A stretch of 64,000 nt of DNA from contig CT978603.1 in NCBI GenBank assembly GCA_000063525.1, positions 1,359,105-1,423,104 of the forward strand, in the 5' to 3' direction. Numbering within the stretch: position 1 is the first letter of the stretch; the number at the start of each line of letters is the position of its first letter. The translations under genes and the position numbers were made by a program. The notes below the pieces were generated by a model. The model saw only the letters and a program-made list of their open reading frames with translations, was not told the DNA's origin and did no database searches. The DNA comes from Synechococcus sp. RCC307. GTDB lineage: Bacteria; Cyanobacteriota; Cyanobacteriia; PCC-6307; Cyanobiaceae. Shown in pieces: positions 7,909-17,779 of the stretch.

Positions 7909-8667
7909 ATGGCCAGTCTCGGCATCAACCTGGATCACATCGCCACGGTTCGGCAGGCCCGCCGAACCGTGGAGCCAGACCCTGTGCATTTGGCTTTGCT
8001 GGCCGAATTGGGCGGCGCCGATGGCATCACGGTGCATCTGCGTGAAGACCGGCGCCACATCCAAGACCGCGATGTGGAACTGCTGCGTCAAACCGTGCGG
8101 ACACGGCTGAATTTGGAGATGGCCGCCACCGCTGAAATGGTGGCCATCGCCTTAACGATCAAGCCCGACATGGTGACCCTGGTGCCGGAAAAACGGCAGG
8201 AGGTCACCACCGAAGGCGGCCTTGATGTGGTGAGCCAAGCAGCCGCGCTTCAGGGACAAATCAGCCAGCTCCAAGGGGCCGGGATCCCGGTCAGCCTGTT
8301 TGTGGATCCCGAGCGTGCGCAACTCCAAGCCAGCCAGCGCAGTGGAGCGCGCTGGGTTGAACTGCACACTGGCAGCTATGCGGAGGCGAGCTGGAGCCAG
8401 CAGCCCCTTGAGCTCGCACGGCTCATCGAGGGCACCACCGAGGCCCGGCAACTGGGTTTGCGCGTCAACGCAGGACACGGCCTCACCTACCAAAACGTGG
8501 AGCCGATCGCAGCGATCTCCGGCATGGAGGAGCTCAACATTGGCCACACCGTGATGGCCCGTGCCATGGCCGTTGGTTTGCAAGAGGCGGTCAAGCAAAT
8601 GAAGGAGTTGGTGAGCGCACCGCGCCAAGAGCCCCTCTTTGGCGCAGGGCTTGCTGCAGAATCCTGA
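7909..8667 (+). CDS. pdxJ: Pyridoxine 5'-phosphate synthase
   Basis: A protein of 252 residues. It condenses 1-deoxy-xylulose-5-phosphate with aminoacetone phosphate derivatives in the DXP-dependent vitamin B6 pathway. Diagnostic segments are [16 protein letters not shown] at the N-terminus, [35 protein letters not shown] and [14 protein letters not shown]. The length is typical. ycf54 begins 16 bases after its stop, so the two may share a transcript. Confidence 0.96.
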   Translation: MASLGINLDHIATVRQARRTVEPDPVHLALLAELGGADGITVHLREDRRHIQDRDVELLRQTVRTRLNLEMAATAEMVAIALTIKPDMVTLVPEKRQEVTTEGGLDVVSQAAALQGQISQLQGAGIPVSLFVDPERAQLQASQRSGARWVELHTGSYAEASWSQQPLELARLIEGTTEARQLGLRVNAGHGLTYQNVEPIAAISGMEELNIGHTVMARAMAVGLQEAVKQMKELVSAPRQEPLFGAGLAAES

Positions 8668-8683
8668 GCTGCTCGAGAAGCCG

Positions 8684-9001
8684 ATGTCCACCTATTACTT
8701 CGTGGCCGCTAGCGCAGCGTTCCTGACTGAAGAGGAACCCTTGGAAGAAGTGCTGCGTGAGCGCGTGCGTGATTACAGCGAAAAAGGCAAAGAGATCGAC
8801 TTTTGGCTGGTGCGACAGCCTGCCTTTTTGCATGCCCCTGAATTCAAAGAGCAAGCCAGCTCCATCCCTCAGCCAGCGGCAGCCGTGATCTCCACCGACG
8901 CCGTGTTTATTGACTTCATGAAACTGCGGCTTGAGTACGTGCTCAAGGGGTCGTTTGAGGCACCGAGCAACTCGATTCCTGATCCTCTAGCTGGGGCTTG
9001 A
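8684..9001 (+). CDS. ycf54: Ycf54, accessory protein of Mg-protoporphyrin IX monomethyl ester cyclase (DUF2488)
   Basis: 105 residues from the ATG at 8684 (STYYFVAASAAFL); the frame is open 45 bases further upstream, but that part overlaps pdxJ and is not conserved in the family. Segments EEEPLEEVLRERVRDY, GKEIDFWLVRQPAFL and FMKLRLEYVLKGSFEAP are strongly Ycf54-like. Ycf54 is needed for stability and activity of the aerobic cyclase (AcsF/ChlE) that makes ring E of chlorophyll. Two protochlorophyllide reductases are also in this window. Confidence 0.92.
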   Translation: MSTYYFVAASAAFLTEEEPLEEVLRERVRDYSEKGKEIDFWLVRQPAFLHAPEFKEQASSIPQPAAAVISTDAVFIDFMKLRLEYVLKGSFEAPSNSIPDPLAGA

Positions 9002-9128
9002 AAGCCTCGGAGAGAGCCTGAAATTCCAAGTCGGGGCCATTGAGCTGGTCCACGAGCAGACTCTGCAATTCAGCCAATTCCTCGGGGTGAAGCTCACCGT
9101 CACAACCCCATTGCAGATGCGTGGGCAC
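8943..9128 (-). CDS. Possible small protein, 61 residues (unknown)
   Basis: A short frame starting at a GTG at 9128 with AGGAC upstream, reading MPTHLQWGCDGELHPEELAE and ending in a low-complexity tail that overlaps the end of ycf54 by 59 bases. The acidic N-terminal half looks protein-like, but I recognise no family. It occupies an otherwise empty interval before recC. Conservation in relatives would decide. Confidence 0.4.
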   Translation of the reverse strand: MPTHLQWGCDGELHPEELAELQSLLVDQLNGPDLEFQALSEAFKPQLEDQESSCSVPQTTP

Positions 9129-9250
9129 AGCCGTTGTTGTCCTGTCAAATAGTCCTATTAGTGTGTCAGCAAAAGCTGTTGGTTCAGGGCTTTATTAACT
9201 GCTCAAACCTTGAAACAAACCAAAGAAATAGCGCCTAAACGGAGAGTGCA

Positions 9251-12200
9251 GTGCTCCGCCTGATCAGCAGCAACAGCATCGAAGATTTGGCGACGGCGTT
9301 GGCCTCGGAGCTCGACCGTCACAAGCCCGCCAATCCGCTCACGCCCCAGCGGGTCTTGATCAGCACCAACGCCATGAGCCGCTGGCTGGCGCTGGCCTTG
9401 AGCGAACGCATCGGCATCTGCGCTGGGATTGAGTTTGACTTCGCTGGCCGGCACCTGCGCCAGCTCATTCTTGAGCTCGACGGGCGCCTACCTGCCGGCC
9501 ACAGGGATCCCTGGGATCCAAGCCAACTGCGCTGGCAGTTGGCCCAATTGATCCCCGCTCTTCCACAGACCGAACTCTGGGAACCGCTGCAGCAGCTTTG
9601 GCATCAAGGTCCACAGCAGCAGGACAACGGCCTAGATACCCAACGGCTGCAGCTGATCCTGCAGCTGAGCGACACGCTCGATCAATACGGCCTGTACCGG
9701 CCGCAGATGGTGCGCCGCTGGCTCAATGGCGAGAGCGTCGATGGCAGCCACGCACCACTGGCGGCCCATCAGCAATGGCAACCAGCCCTGCTGAGGGAGT
9801 TGGCGCAGCGGCTGGAACCCAGCGGCATCCCCCACCCAGCCGAACGACTCCTCCATGCCCTCGAGCAGTCACGCCAGCGGAGCGATCCGCACGAGCCGCT
9901 TCACGTTTTTGGCTTATCCAGCCTGCCGCCAGCGCTATGGAAATTGTTGGCACAACGGGCCAGCAGCAGAGATTCACCCGTGCTGCTCTACCAACTCAGC
10001 CCCAGCCTCGACCCCTGGGGATCCCTGCCACCCAGCCACCACGAGGAAGGCGATGCGCTCGACAGGCTCGAGCGCCGGCTCTTGCACCAAGGGCATCCCC
10101 TGCTGGCCAGCCTTGGACGCACCCAACGGGACTTCCACTGGCAATTGGAGCTGATTGCCGCTGATTTGCAGGAGCAATTCGAGCGGCAGCAACGGCCAGC
10201 CCCCCTCTGCCCTGAGGAGGCTGGGCTGCTGCAACAACTCAAGGCTGATCTTCTGGTGGGCAGACCCCGGGGGGAGGGCTTACCGGGGATTGAGCCTCCT
10301 CTGAAGCTGCAACGCAACCAGCTGAACCTGGAGGTGCTGGCCTGCCATGGCGATCGGCGGCAGGTGGAAGCCGCCCATGAAGCCCTGCTGCGCTTGATGG
10401 CCGGCGACCCATCGATCGAGCCACGCCACATCCTCGTGATGACTCCGGATGTGGCGCGCTTCACGCCCCTGGTGCTGGCGGTGTTTGAACGGCCGGGGCG
10501 CTCCAGCGATCCGCGCCACCTGCCGGTCCGCGTCACCGACCGCACCCTGCGGCAACGCAACCCCCGCGTTGATTTGGTGTTCCGTCTATTGGCACTGGCC
10601 AGTAGTCGTCTCAGCCGCGACGACGTTCTTGATGTGTTGTTGCTGCCTGAACTGGCCGAGCATCTCGAGCTGGGCGGCCTTACACAGCCCCAATGGCGTG
10701 AACTGCTGGATCAAGCGGGGATCTGCTGGGGCCGTGATGGCGACCACCGCCAGAGCTGGGGCTACCCAGCGGGCGATGCCTTCAGCTGGCGATGGGGTCT
10801 CGATCGCTTGCTGCTGGGGCTCGAGCTCAGCGATGGCTTCCCCGAGCAGGAGGCCGCCAGTGGGGAATGGGGAGGCCTGGCGGCTTGCAACCAAAGCCTC
10901 GCTACTGCCAACGATGTGCTGGCTTTGCATGACGCCTGCAGCCGCCTATTTGAACAACTGCAAGCCCTCAGCGGACCGCTGCCAGCCGAGCGATGGAACG
11001 AGCAGATCGGCAGCGCCATCCAGCAGCTCAGCGGCGGAGACGACGAGGGCTGGCAGGCCCCCGAGGTCTACGAATTGCTCACCCCACTGCGCGACCCAGA
11101 GGCCAGCGGCCTCGCCCTGGATCGGGCGGCTGTGGTGCGCCTACTGGAAGAGGCCGAAGCACAACAACAAGGGCGCTATGGCCATGTCAGCGGTGCGGTG
11201 AGCCTGAGTGCCCTTGAACCGATGCGCTCCATCCCCCACCGGGTGGTGGTGCTGCTGGGCATGGACGAGCAGCGGCTCCCGCGGCGCGATCAACGGCCGG
11301 GCTATGACCTGATGCTGCAACGGCCATGGCGGGGTGATCGCGATCGCCGTCAAGAGGACCGGGCGATCTTGTTGGAGGCGTTGCAAGCCTGCAGCGACCA
11401 CTGGATCGCCACCTACAACGCCATCGATCCGCGCAGTGGAGAAGAACGCAACCCAGCGGCGCCCTTGAGCGATCTGCTGCGTTGCCTCGAGCGCAGTTAC
11501 CGCACAGAGGCAGGGGAGCCGATCACCACTTGGGTGCTGCAGCAGCAGCCCCCTTTGCCGCCCCTCACCGCACGGGAAGTGGTAGGAGCGCCCTGGCCGA
11601 TGGATCAGCGCTGGCCGGTGGATGAATGCGAGCCCGCCAGCTTGGAAGAGCTGCAGCAATGGCTGCGCGATCCAGCCCGCGCGCTACTGCAAGCCCATGG
11701 CATCCATCCGCACCGGCGCGGCGATGAGAGCAGCGACCCCGAGGAGAGCGCCCCCGATGGCCTGCAGCGCTGGACTTTGGGACAACGTCTGTTGAACCTG
11801 GGCAGCGAGCGGCTCGAGGCCAACCAATGGCCGCAACAGCGTGATGCCCTCGCACGCCGCGGCCACCTCCCCCCCGGCCCAGCGGCCATCGTCTCCAGCG
11901 ACCAGCCATGGCAACGCTGCCATGCGCTCTTGGCCAAACAGGCCGAGCTGCAGGACGCCGATGGCGAGGCCGTGGTGCTGATGAGCAACAGCCGCTTCAA
12001 ACCCAAACGGCTCCTCGATGGTTGGCTAGAGCACCTCTGGGCCAATGCAGAGCGTCCGCAGCAGACCCTGCTGCTGGGCCCCATGGAGCAAAAAGGCGAA
12101 GAGCGAGCGGCGGTATGGACCCTGCCAGCGGTGGAAGCCCAGCAGGCCAAAGCCTGGATCGACGATTGGCAGCAGTGGCGGGAAGAGGCGCTGCAGAGGC

Positions 12201-12466
12201 CCATCGCCTGGATTCCAGAACTCAATTGGCAGCTGCTCAGCCAACAGCAGGACGGCTCACTGCCGGGACTCAGCGCGCAACAACTCAAAGAGCTGAATCC
12301 TCCAGGGCGCAACGACTACGAATGGCCCAGTGCCTGGTTGCAATTGCTCGGTGGTGAAGCACCCAGCATCGCGAGCTGGCTTGAGCACCCCGAAGCCGAA
12401 CAGCTGAGCCTGCGCTGGTTGCTCCCCTTGAGCGAGGCCTTAGCCGCCGGAGGCCGGCAGCTGTGA
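9251..12466 (+). CDS. recC: Exodeoxyribonuclease V gamma subunit, RecC
   Basis: A protein of 1071 residues. Features of RecC include the N-terminal FIRST-helicase-like fold (VLISTNAMSRWLALALSERI and GICAGIEFDFAGRHL), HILVMTPDVARFTPLV, RVTDRTLRQRNP, the segment HRVVVLLGMDEQRLPRRDQRPG near residue 670, and SRFKPKRLLDGWLEHL in the C-terminal nuclease-like domain. RecC lacks active helicase motifs and reads Chi in E. coli RecBCD. It starts at GTG 9251 behind GGAG and overlaps recB by four bases. Length is close to the usual ~1100. Confidence 0.93.
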   Translation: MLRLISSNSIEDLATALASELDRHKPANPLTPQRVLISTNAMSRWLALALSERIGICAGIEFDFAGRHLRQLILELDGRLPAGHRDPWDPSQLRWQLAQLIPALPQTELWEPLQQLWHQGPQQQDNGLDTQRLQLILQLSDTLDQYGLYRPQMVRRWLNGESVDGSHAPLAAHQQWQPALLRELAQRLEPSGIPHPAERLLHALEQSRQRSDPHEPLHVFGLSSLPPALWKLLAQRASSRDSPVLLYQLSPSLDPWGSLPPSHHEEGDALDRLERRLLHQGHPLLASLGRTQRDFHWQLELIAADLQEQFERQQRPAPLCPEEAGLLQQLKADLLVGRPRGEGLPGIEPPLKLQRNQLNLEVLACHGDRRQVEAAHEALLRLMAGDPSIEPRHILVMTPDVARFTPLVLAVFERPGRSSDPRHLPVRVTDRTLRQRNPRVDLVFRLLALASSRLSRDDVLDVLLLPELAEHLELGGLTQPQWRELLDQAGICWGRDGDHRQSWGYPAGDAFSWRWGLDRLLLGLELSDGFPEQEAASGEWGGLAACNQSLATANDVLALHDACSRLFEQLQALSGPLPAERWNEQIGSAIQQLSGGDDEGWQAPEVYELLTPLRDPEASGLALDRAAVVRLLEEAEAQQQGRYGHVSGAVSLSALEPMRSIPHRVVVLLGMDEQRLPRRDQRPGYDLMLQRPWRGDRDRRQEDRAILLEALQACSDHWIATYNAIDPRSGEERNPAAPLSDLLRCLERSYRTEAGEPITTWVLQQQPPLPPLTAREVVGAPWPMDQRWPVDECEPASLEELQQWLRDPARALLQAHGIHPHRRGDESSDPEESAPDGLQRWTLGQRLLNLGSERLEANQWPQQRDALARRGHLPPGPAAIVSSDQPWQRCHALLAKQAELQDADGEAVVLMSNSRFKPKRLLDGWLEHLWANAERPQQTLLLGPMEQKGEERAAVWTLPAVEAQQAKAWIDDWQQWREEALQRPIAWIPELNWQLLSQQQDGSLPGLSAQQLKELNPPGRNDYEWPSAWLQLLGGEAPSIASWLEHPEAEQLSLRWLLPLSEALAAGGRQL

Positions 12467-15400
12467 TCGAACCGCTCGATCTCAATGGCCCCCTCACAGG
12501 CGGCACCGTTGTGCTGGAGGCGAGCGCTGGCACCGGCAAGACCTATGCCCTCAGCCACAGGGTGTTGCGGGAGGTGGGCGAAAACGGCCGAGCGATCGAT
12601 CAGATCCTGGTGGTGACCTTCACGCGCGCGGCTGCCGCGGAAATCCGCCGCCGGATTCGCACCCGCCTGGAGGAGGCCTCAACGGTGCTGGCCTACCGCC
12701 TGGCCAATGACAACAGACTCGCCAGTGATCCCACCTTGGACGAGCTGATCAGCCGCTGGGCGGCATCGCCTCAGGGTGTGGAGGTGCTGCTGAATCTGCT
12801 GCAAGCGATTGATCGCATCGATCTGGCCCCCATCACCACGATCCATGGCTTCATCCAGCGCTTAATCCAGGACAACGGCACACTGCTGGGCCTCGATCCC
12901 CAACGACGCCTACGCGAAGGCGGGCGCAGCCTGCTGCAGGAGCTCGTCAATGACTGGCGGCGCAGCGTTCTCTCACCGGCCCCAGCGCCATGGCAGGCCT
13001 GGGTTCAAAGCCACAGCGACTTGAGCCTCGACGGGCTGATGAAGCTGGCCCAGCTCGTCGACGACGACCGCGACATGCTGCTTCCAGAACCGCTGGACAC
13101 AGGTGCCACGGCCGTGGATGGCTGGCAGCAACGGCACGAACGGTTCGAGCGCCTGCTCGCCAGTGATGGCATCAGCACCGGCGAAGCCATGCAGCAACTC
13201 TGCAAAGGCACAGGCAACAAGAGCCCAGCCGGAGCGCTACTAGGCAAAACCAAGCTGGCCCAGCTGCCCGATCTGATCGCGATCGCGCGCGATCGCAACG
13301 ACATCAAGACCTACCGGAAATTGGTGCAGGCCTTCAGCACCAGTCAGCTCAAGCGCGTGTTGGCCGACCCCGATCAAGCCCCCAGCAGTGGTCTTCATAG
13401 GGCAGCGGAACAGTTGTGTTTTGAACCCATCGAGCAGTTGCTCACCGACTTGGTGCACGCCTTGAGACAAGGGGCTTGGCAACGGCGACAGCTCAAGCAG
13501 GAAATGAGCTTTGGCGATCTACTGGAACGGGTTGATCCCGCCCGCTTGAGTCCGCCTGTGTTGGCCGGGCTGAAGCAATGGCGACAGCAGCAGTTGAGCT
13601 GCTGCTTGATCGACGAGTTTCAGGACACCGACCCAATTCAGTGGCGCCTGTTTGCCGCCTTATTTGATGGCGAAGCTCCCTTGACCCTGATCGGGGATCC
13701 CAAACAAGCGATCTATCGCTTTCGCGGCGGCGACATCCGCACCTATCGATCCGCCGTTTCAACGCCAGAGCGGCAACGGTTCTCACTCGACACCAACCGC
13801 CGTAGCGACCCAGCCCTGTTGAGCGTGCTGAACCGTTTGTTTGCCGGGGAGGGCAGCTTTGGCAGCCCAACCATCGACTACCGGATGGTTCAGGCGCCCG
13901 AGCACGCCAGCCCTTCGCGATTGCGTTGCGCCGATGGCAGCCCAGCCCCGCCGGTGCGCATGCGCTGGCTGGGGGAAGCCGACGGGGGCAAACCCCTCAA
14001 ATTGGGGGAGCTGCGCGACTCGTTGCCGCAACGGGTCTGCGATGACCTGCAGCGCACCCTCTCCAGTGGCATGGAACTGCAGCAGGGCGATGGTTGGCGA
14101 GCGCTGCACCCGGGTGATCTCGCCGTGCTGGTGGGCCGCAACCGCGAAGCCGTGGCCCTGCAGCGGGAGCTGCAACGCCGGGGCATCCCCGCGCGCATTG
14201 GCCGGGGAGGTGATCTCTGGCAGAGCCCAGAGGCCGCCAGCCTCAGCCTGTGGCTCGAGAGCAGCGAGCGCCAGGGGGATCGGCGTGCGGCAGCGGCCTT
14301 GGCTCTCTCCAGCGTCGGCGGCTTCCTGGCCGCCGAGCTCAGCGGCTGGAGTCCCAGCGACTGGGGAGCCTGGCTGCAACAGCTGGAACAAGCGCGCCAG
14401 CGCTATGCCCTGGTGGGTCCTCTGGCGGCCCTGGAGGTGGTGCAAGCCGCAGGCCCAGGCCTACCGCGATTGCGGGGGCAAGCCAATGGCGAGCAGCGCC
14501 TCAGTGATCGGCGCCAAATGGCGGAACTGCTGCAACAGAGCTGGCAAGACCAGGGCCGTCCATCGGCCGCCAGGCTGTTGCACTGGCTCAACGAGCAGCA
14601 GCTGTTTGGAGGTGAGGGGGAAGACGCGCAGCAACGCATTGTGGCCAGCGAGTCGATGGTGACCCTCACCACCCTGCATTCGAGCAAGGGGCTGGAATTT
14701 CCCCTGGTGTGGTGCCCCACCCTCTGGGAAGTTGATGGGGGCGTCGATGCGGAAGCCCCGTTCCGCGCGTGGGATCCCAGCCAACAGCGTCGGGTGCTGG
14801 AGCTCAGCCGCCGCAGCGGCAGCAGTCCACGGGCCGAACGCCTGATGGAAGCGCGCCTCGAGGGATGGCAGGAACGGCTGCGTTTGGGCTACGTGGCCCT
14901 GACCCGCGCCAAGCACCAGCTCTGTTTGGACTGGGGCCGGATCAAAGACAGTGGCGCCAGCCTGCCGGCCTGGTTGCTCCATCCGGAGCTGCGGCAACAG
15001 GAGGCTGAGCAGCCCTGGCAGGCCATTGCTGATCACATCAGCCGGGCCAGCGATTTACGCCAAGCCCTGCAGCACCGCTGCGATGAACTGGGCATTCATC
15101 TGGAGGACCTCAACCCTGAGGCGCCCCCGGCCTACCGCCCTGCTGCCAACACCCAACCCTTGGCCGCAGCCGCCGCAATGATTCCGCCCCGACGCCCCTT
15201 CAGCAGCTGGGGGCGCTGGAGTTACAGCCGGCTGCACGATCAAAGCCAAACCCTCAGCCCCTCGGCGCGCGAGGAGGAGGGCTTTGACCCCGACCGGGAG
15301 AGCAGCCCAGAGGATCCCGGCGGCGCTGAAGATCCCTGCTGGCGGGAGTTACCCGGTGGCGCCAGTTTTGGAACCCTGGTGCACGCCATCCTCGAGCAGC

Positions 15401-16032
15401 TGGATTTCGAGGCCGATCTCAGCAGCCCTGAGGTGCGTCAATTGGTGCGCGATGAGGTGGCCCGCTCCGGCCTCGATCCGCAACTAAGCAACAGCCTGCT
15501 GGGGGCGATTGAGGTGTTGCTGCAACGCCCCCTGGGCGGCCCCCTTGGGGATTGCCAGCTCAATCAAATCGCCAGCGGCGACACCCTCCGGGAGCTGCCG
15601 TTCGACATCCCCCTGAGTGGGTTTTCGGCCTCCCCCAGCAGCGATGTGCTCGGCGAGGCGCTGGAGCAACTCGCCGCCCACCACGACCCGGTGGTGCAGA
15701 GCTACGCCCGCGAGCGACTGCAGCAGCGGCAAGCGCAACTGAGCAGCGGCTTTCTCAATGGGGTGATCGATCTGATCATCCGCCGGCCAAGCCGTGATGG
15801 AACCCAACACTGGGTGGTGCTCGATTGGAAAACCAACCGGCTGGTGCGCCCCATCAACGACTTGATGGCCGCCAAGGACTACTGGCTGCAGGCCCAGCTC
15901 TACCGGCAAGCCGTTCAGCGCTGGCTGCACTGGCGGCTTGGGGAGGAGACCCCCGTGCGCATTGATGCGGTGATGCTCTTCACCCGCAGCGGCGAGGGGG
16001 CCTGGCTGCTGGATGAGACGGGGCAACCATGA
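12463..16032 (+). CDS. recB: Exodeoxyribonuclease V beta subunit, RecB
   Basis: 1189 residues. The N-terminal UvrD-like 3'-5' helicase has its Walker A at residues 20-27 (ASAGTGKT), ILVVTFTRAAAAEIRRRI as motif Ia, CCLIDEFQDTDPIQW as motif II, IGDPKQAIYRFRGGDI as motif III, TLTTLHSSKGLEFPLVW as motif V and RLGYVALTRAK as motif VI. The C-terminal nuclease domain has GVIDL (D about 1103) and LDWKTN (D1121, K1123), the RecB-family catalytic triad. It forms RecBCD with its neighbours for double-strand break repair. GTG start at 12463. Confidence 0.95.
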   Translation: MIEPLDLNGPLTGGTVVLEASAGTGKTYALSHRVLREVGENGRAIDQILVVTFTRAAAAEIRRRIRTRLEEASTVLAYRLANDNRLASDPTLDELISRWAASPQGVEVLLNLLQAIDRIDLAPITTIHGFIQRLIQDNGTLLGLDPQRRLREGGRSLLQELVNDWRRSVLSPAPAPWQAWVQSHSDLSLDGLMKLAQLVDDDRDMLLPEPLDTGATAVDGWQQRHERFERLLASDGISTGEAMQQLCKGTGNKSPAGALLGKTKLAQLPDLIAIARDRNDIKTYRKLVQAFSTSQLKRVLADPDQAPSSGLHRAAEQLCFEPIEQLLTDLVHALRQGAWQRRQLKQEMSFGDLLERVDPARLSPPVLAGLKQWRQQQLSCCLIDEFQDTDPIQWRLFAALFDGEAPLTLIGDPKQAIYRFRGGDIRTYRSAVSTPERQRFSLDTNRRSDPALLSVLNRLFAGEGSFGSPTIDYRMVQAPEHASPSRLRCADGSPAPPVRMRWLGEADGGKPLKLGELRDSLPQRVCDDLQRTLSSGMELQQGDGWRALHPGDLAVLVGRNREAVALQRELQRRGIPARIGRGGDLWQSPEAASLSLWLESSERQGDRRAAAALALSSVGGFLAAELSGWSPSDWGAWLQQLEQARQRYALVGPLAALEVVQAAGPGLPRLRGQANGEQRLSDRRQMAELLQQSWQDQGRPSAARLLHWLNEQQLFGGEGEDAQQRIVASESMVTLTTLHSSKGLEFPLVWCPTLWEVDGGVDAEAPFRAWDPSQQRRVLELSRRSGSSPRAERLMEARLEGWQERLRLGYVALTRAKHQLCLDWGRIKDSGASLPAWLLHPELRQQEAEQPWQAIADHISRASDLRQALQHRCDELGIHLEDLNPEAPPAYRPAANTQPLAAAAAMIPPRRPFSSWGRWSYSRLHDQSQTLSPSAREEEGFDPDRESSPEDPGGAEDPCWRELPGGASFGTLVHAILEQLDFEADLSSPEVRQLVRDEVARSGLDPQLSNSLLGAIEVLLQRPLGGPLGDCQLNQIASGDTLRELPFDIPLSGFSASPSSDVLGEALEQLAAHHDPVVQSYARERLQQRQAQLSSGFLNGVIDLIIRRPSRDGTQHWVVLDWKTNRLVRPINDLMAAKDYWLQAQLYRQAVQRWLHWRLGEETPVRIDAVMLFTRSGEGAWLLDETGQP

Positions 16033-17462
16033 GCGAAGCCAGTCGCTGCCAGCGGGCTGCTGCCCGACTCCTGAGCCTGGCCCCAGCCGCGGTGCAGGCG
16101 GAAGCCAAAGGCTTACAACCACTGCTCGAACGCTTGCTGCTCTGCCAACTCCAGGGCCGTGAACCCTTGCAGCTCGATGCAGCCGAACGCGCTGAACTCA
16201 CGGCGGCCAGCCAATCCGCCCTGCAGCAGCTACCCGTGGTGCTGGTTGAGCAGGGCGCGCAAGGCGCTGAACTCTGGAGCCGGCGGCAACACCAGCAGCA
16301 GCAGAGCCTGCTGATGGAGTTGGAGCAACGGCTGCATCAACACAGGGGACTGCTGCTCACCGGCGGCGCCGGAACGGGCAAAACCACCCGCGTCAGGGAA
16401 CTGCTCGCTGATGAGCGTGAACGCCACACCCTGCTGCTGGCACCAACCGGCAAGGCAGCGGCACGGCTGCGGGAAGCCCTCAGCCCGCTGCCAGCCTCGA
16501 TGCAGTGCTCCACCTTGCATCGCGCCTTGGAAGCCAATCCCAGCGGTGGTTTTGGCCGCAACCAGCAGCGCCCCATCAATGCCGAGGTGGTGGTGGTCGA
16601 TGAGGTGTCGATGGTGGACACCCAGTTGATGCAAGCCCTGCTGGAGGCGCTGCCGAGCAACACCAGGCTTGTGTTGGTGGGTGATTCCGCCCAATTGCCG
16701 CCCATTGGCGGCAGCAGCGTGCTGGAACCGCTCGAACAGCAGCTCAAGCAACACCGGCCGCAGCTGCTGTTGCAGCTGGAGCGCTCCCATCGCTTCAACG
16801 ACTCCACAGCTCTGGGGGGCTTTGTGCAACAGCTGCGCGGAGGCAGCCCCACCGCTGAACTACAGCAACAACTGGCTGCCAAAGCTGAGCACAGCAACCT
16901 GCATTGGTGGCCGCTTGAGCAGGGATGGCCCCTGGCCTTGCAACAGCGCATCGAGCAGCACCGCCAACGGCTGGAGCAACAGGCCCACAACACGGCTCTC
17001 AGTGATGCCGAGGCCCTGGCCTGCCTCGAGGACTTGCTGGTGCTCTCGCCACGGCGCAGTGGCCGTCAGGGGGTGAGCCAACTGAACCGCCGGTGGCTGC
17101 CTCTCACCCAACGGGAGCCCTGGCATTGGCCTGCGGGCACCCCCCTGCTGGTGGGGCGCAACGATGCCTCCTTGGGGCTCGCCAATGGTGACCGCGGCCT
17201 GGTGCGGCCTGGCCCGCAGGGACAAGAGGCCGTGATCGCCACGGCCGAAGGCCCCAGGCGGCTGCCTTTGGAACTGTTGCCTTGCCCCGAACCAGCCCTT
17301 GCCCTCACGGTGCACAAAAGCCAAGGCAGCCAGGCTCGCGAGGTGATCGTGGTGCTGCCAGCGGGCAGCGGCTTGGATCGCCGCTTGCTCTACACGGCTC
17401 TAACGCGGGCCCAAGAGCGGCTGGACTTGCTGAGTCCGCCGTTAGACAGCCTCGAGGCGTAA
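16029..17462 (+). CDS. recD: Exodeoxyribonuclease V alpha subunit, RecD
   Basis: 477 residues, shorter than the ~600 of E. coli RecD but with a complete SF1B helicase core: Walker A GGAGTGKTT at residues 112-120, APTGKAAARLREAL, STLHRALE, VVVDEVSMVD as motif II, LVLVGDSAQLPPIG as motif III, and near the end ALTVHKSQGSQAREVIVVLP and LLYTALTRAQERLDL. It is the 5'-3' motor of RecBCD. The ATG overlaps the recB stop by four bases, so recC-recB-recD form one coupled operon. Confidence 0.94.
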   Translation: MSEASRCQRAAARLLSLAPAAVQAEAKGLQPLLERLLLCQLQGREPLQLDAAERAELTAASQSALQQLPVVLVEQGAQGAELWSRRQHQQQQSLLMELEQRLHQHRGLLLTGGAGTGKTTRVRELLADERERHTLLLAPTGKAAARLREALSPLPASMQCSTLHRALEANPSGGFGRNQQRPINAEVVVVDEVSMVDTQLMQALLEALPSNTRLVLVGDSAQLPPIGGSSVLEPLEQQLKQHRPQLLLQLERSHRFNDSTALGGFVQQLRGGSPTAELQQQLAAKAEHSNLHWWPLEQGWPLALQQRIEQHRQRLEQQAHNTALSDAEALACLEDLLVLSPRRSGRQGVSQLNRRWLPLTQREPWHWPAGTPLLVGRNDASLGLANGDRGLVRPGPQGQEAVIATAEGPRRLPLELLPCPEPALALTVHKSQGSQAREVIVVLPAGSGLDRRLLYTALTRAQERLDLLSPPLDSLEA

Positions 17463-17533
17463 CGCTTCTCGCCAAGGGCTGGCCTCAGGGCAGGCCGCTC
17501 TGCCAGGTTGCCAATGGACCGCTGATGCTGGGC

Positions 17534-17770
17534 ATGGATTCCGATCTCTACCTACTGGCCTGGAGCAAGCTTCAGGAAGCCGCCTTCCTGTGGCTCAGTG
17601 ATGTGCCCCTGTCCGTGAGCACCCGCGAAGAACTGCAGGGGTTGATGCAGCGGCTCTCACCATCGGAACTGGCGGCCTTTGGCGCCAGGCTGAGGCCCGT
17701 GCTTAGCGACAGTCAGCATGTGCAGAGCTTCATTGAAATGGTGCTAGCCCCCCGCTCTCAGGCCTGCTAA
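17534..17770 (+). CDS. Small hypothetical protein
   Basis: 78 residues from ATG 17534 (MDSDLYLLAWSKLQEAAFLW); an ATG three codons earlier (17525) is equally possible. The sequence is helical with a middle LSVSTREELQGLMQRLSPSE. I recognise no family. It lies between recD and a cupin gene, nine bases before the latter, and may be translated with it. The frame is open further upstream over the recD end, which I regard as a shadow. Confidence 0.55.
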   Translation: MDSDLYLLAWSKLQEAAFLWLSDVPLSVSTREELQGLMQRLSPSELAAFGARLRPVLSDSQHVQSFIEMVLAPRSQAC

Positions 17771-17779
17771 AAGCAGCCT

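Noticed and set aside
11605-12312. 235-codon minus-strand ORF opposite recC
   Set aside because: Serine/arginine/cysteine-rich translation typical of an antisense frame in GC-rich DNA.
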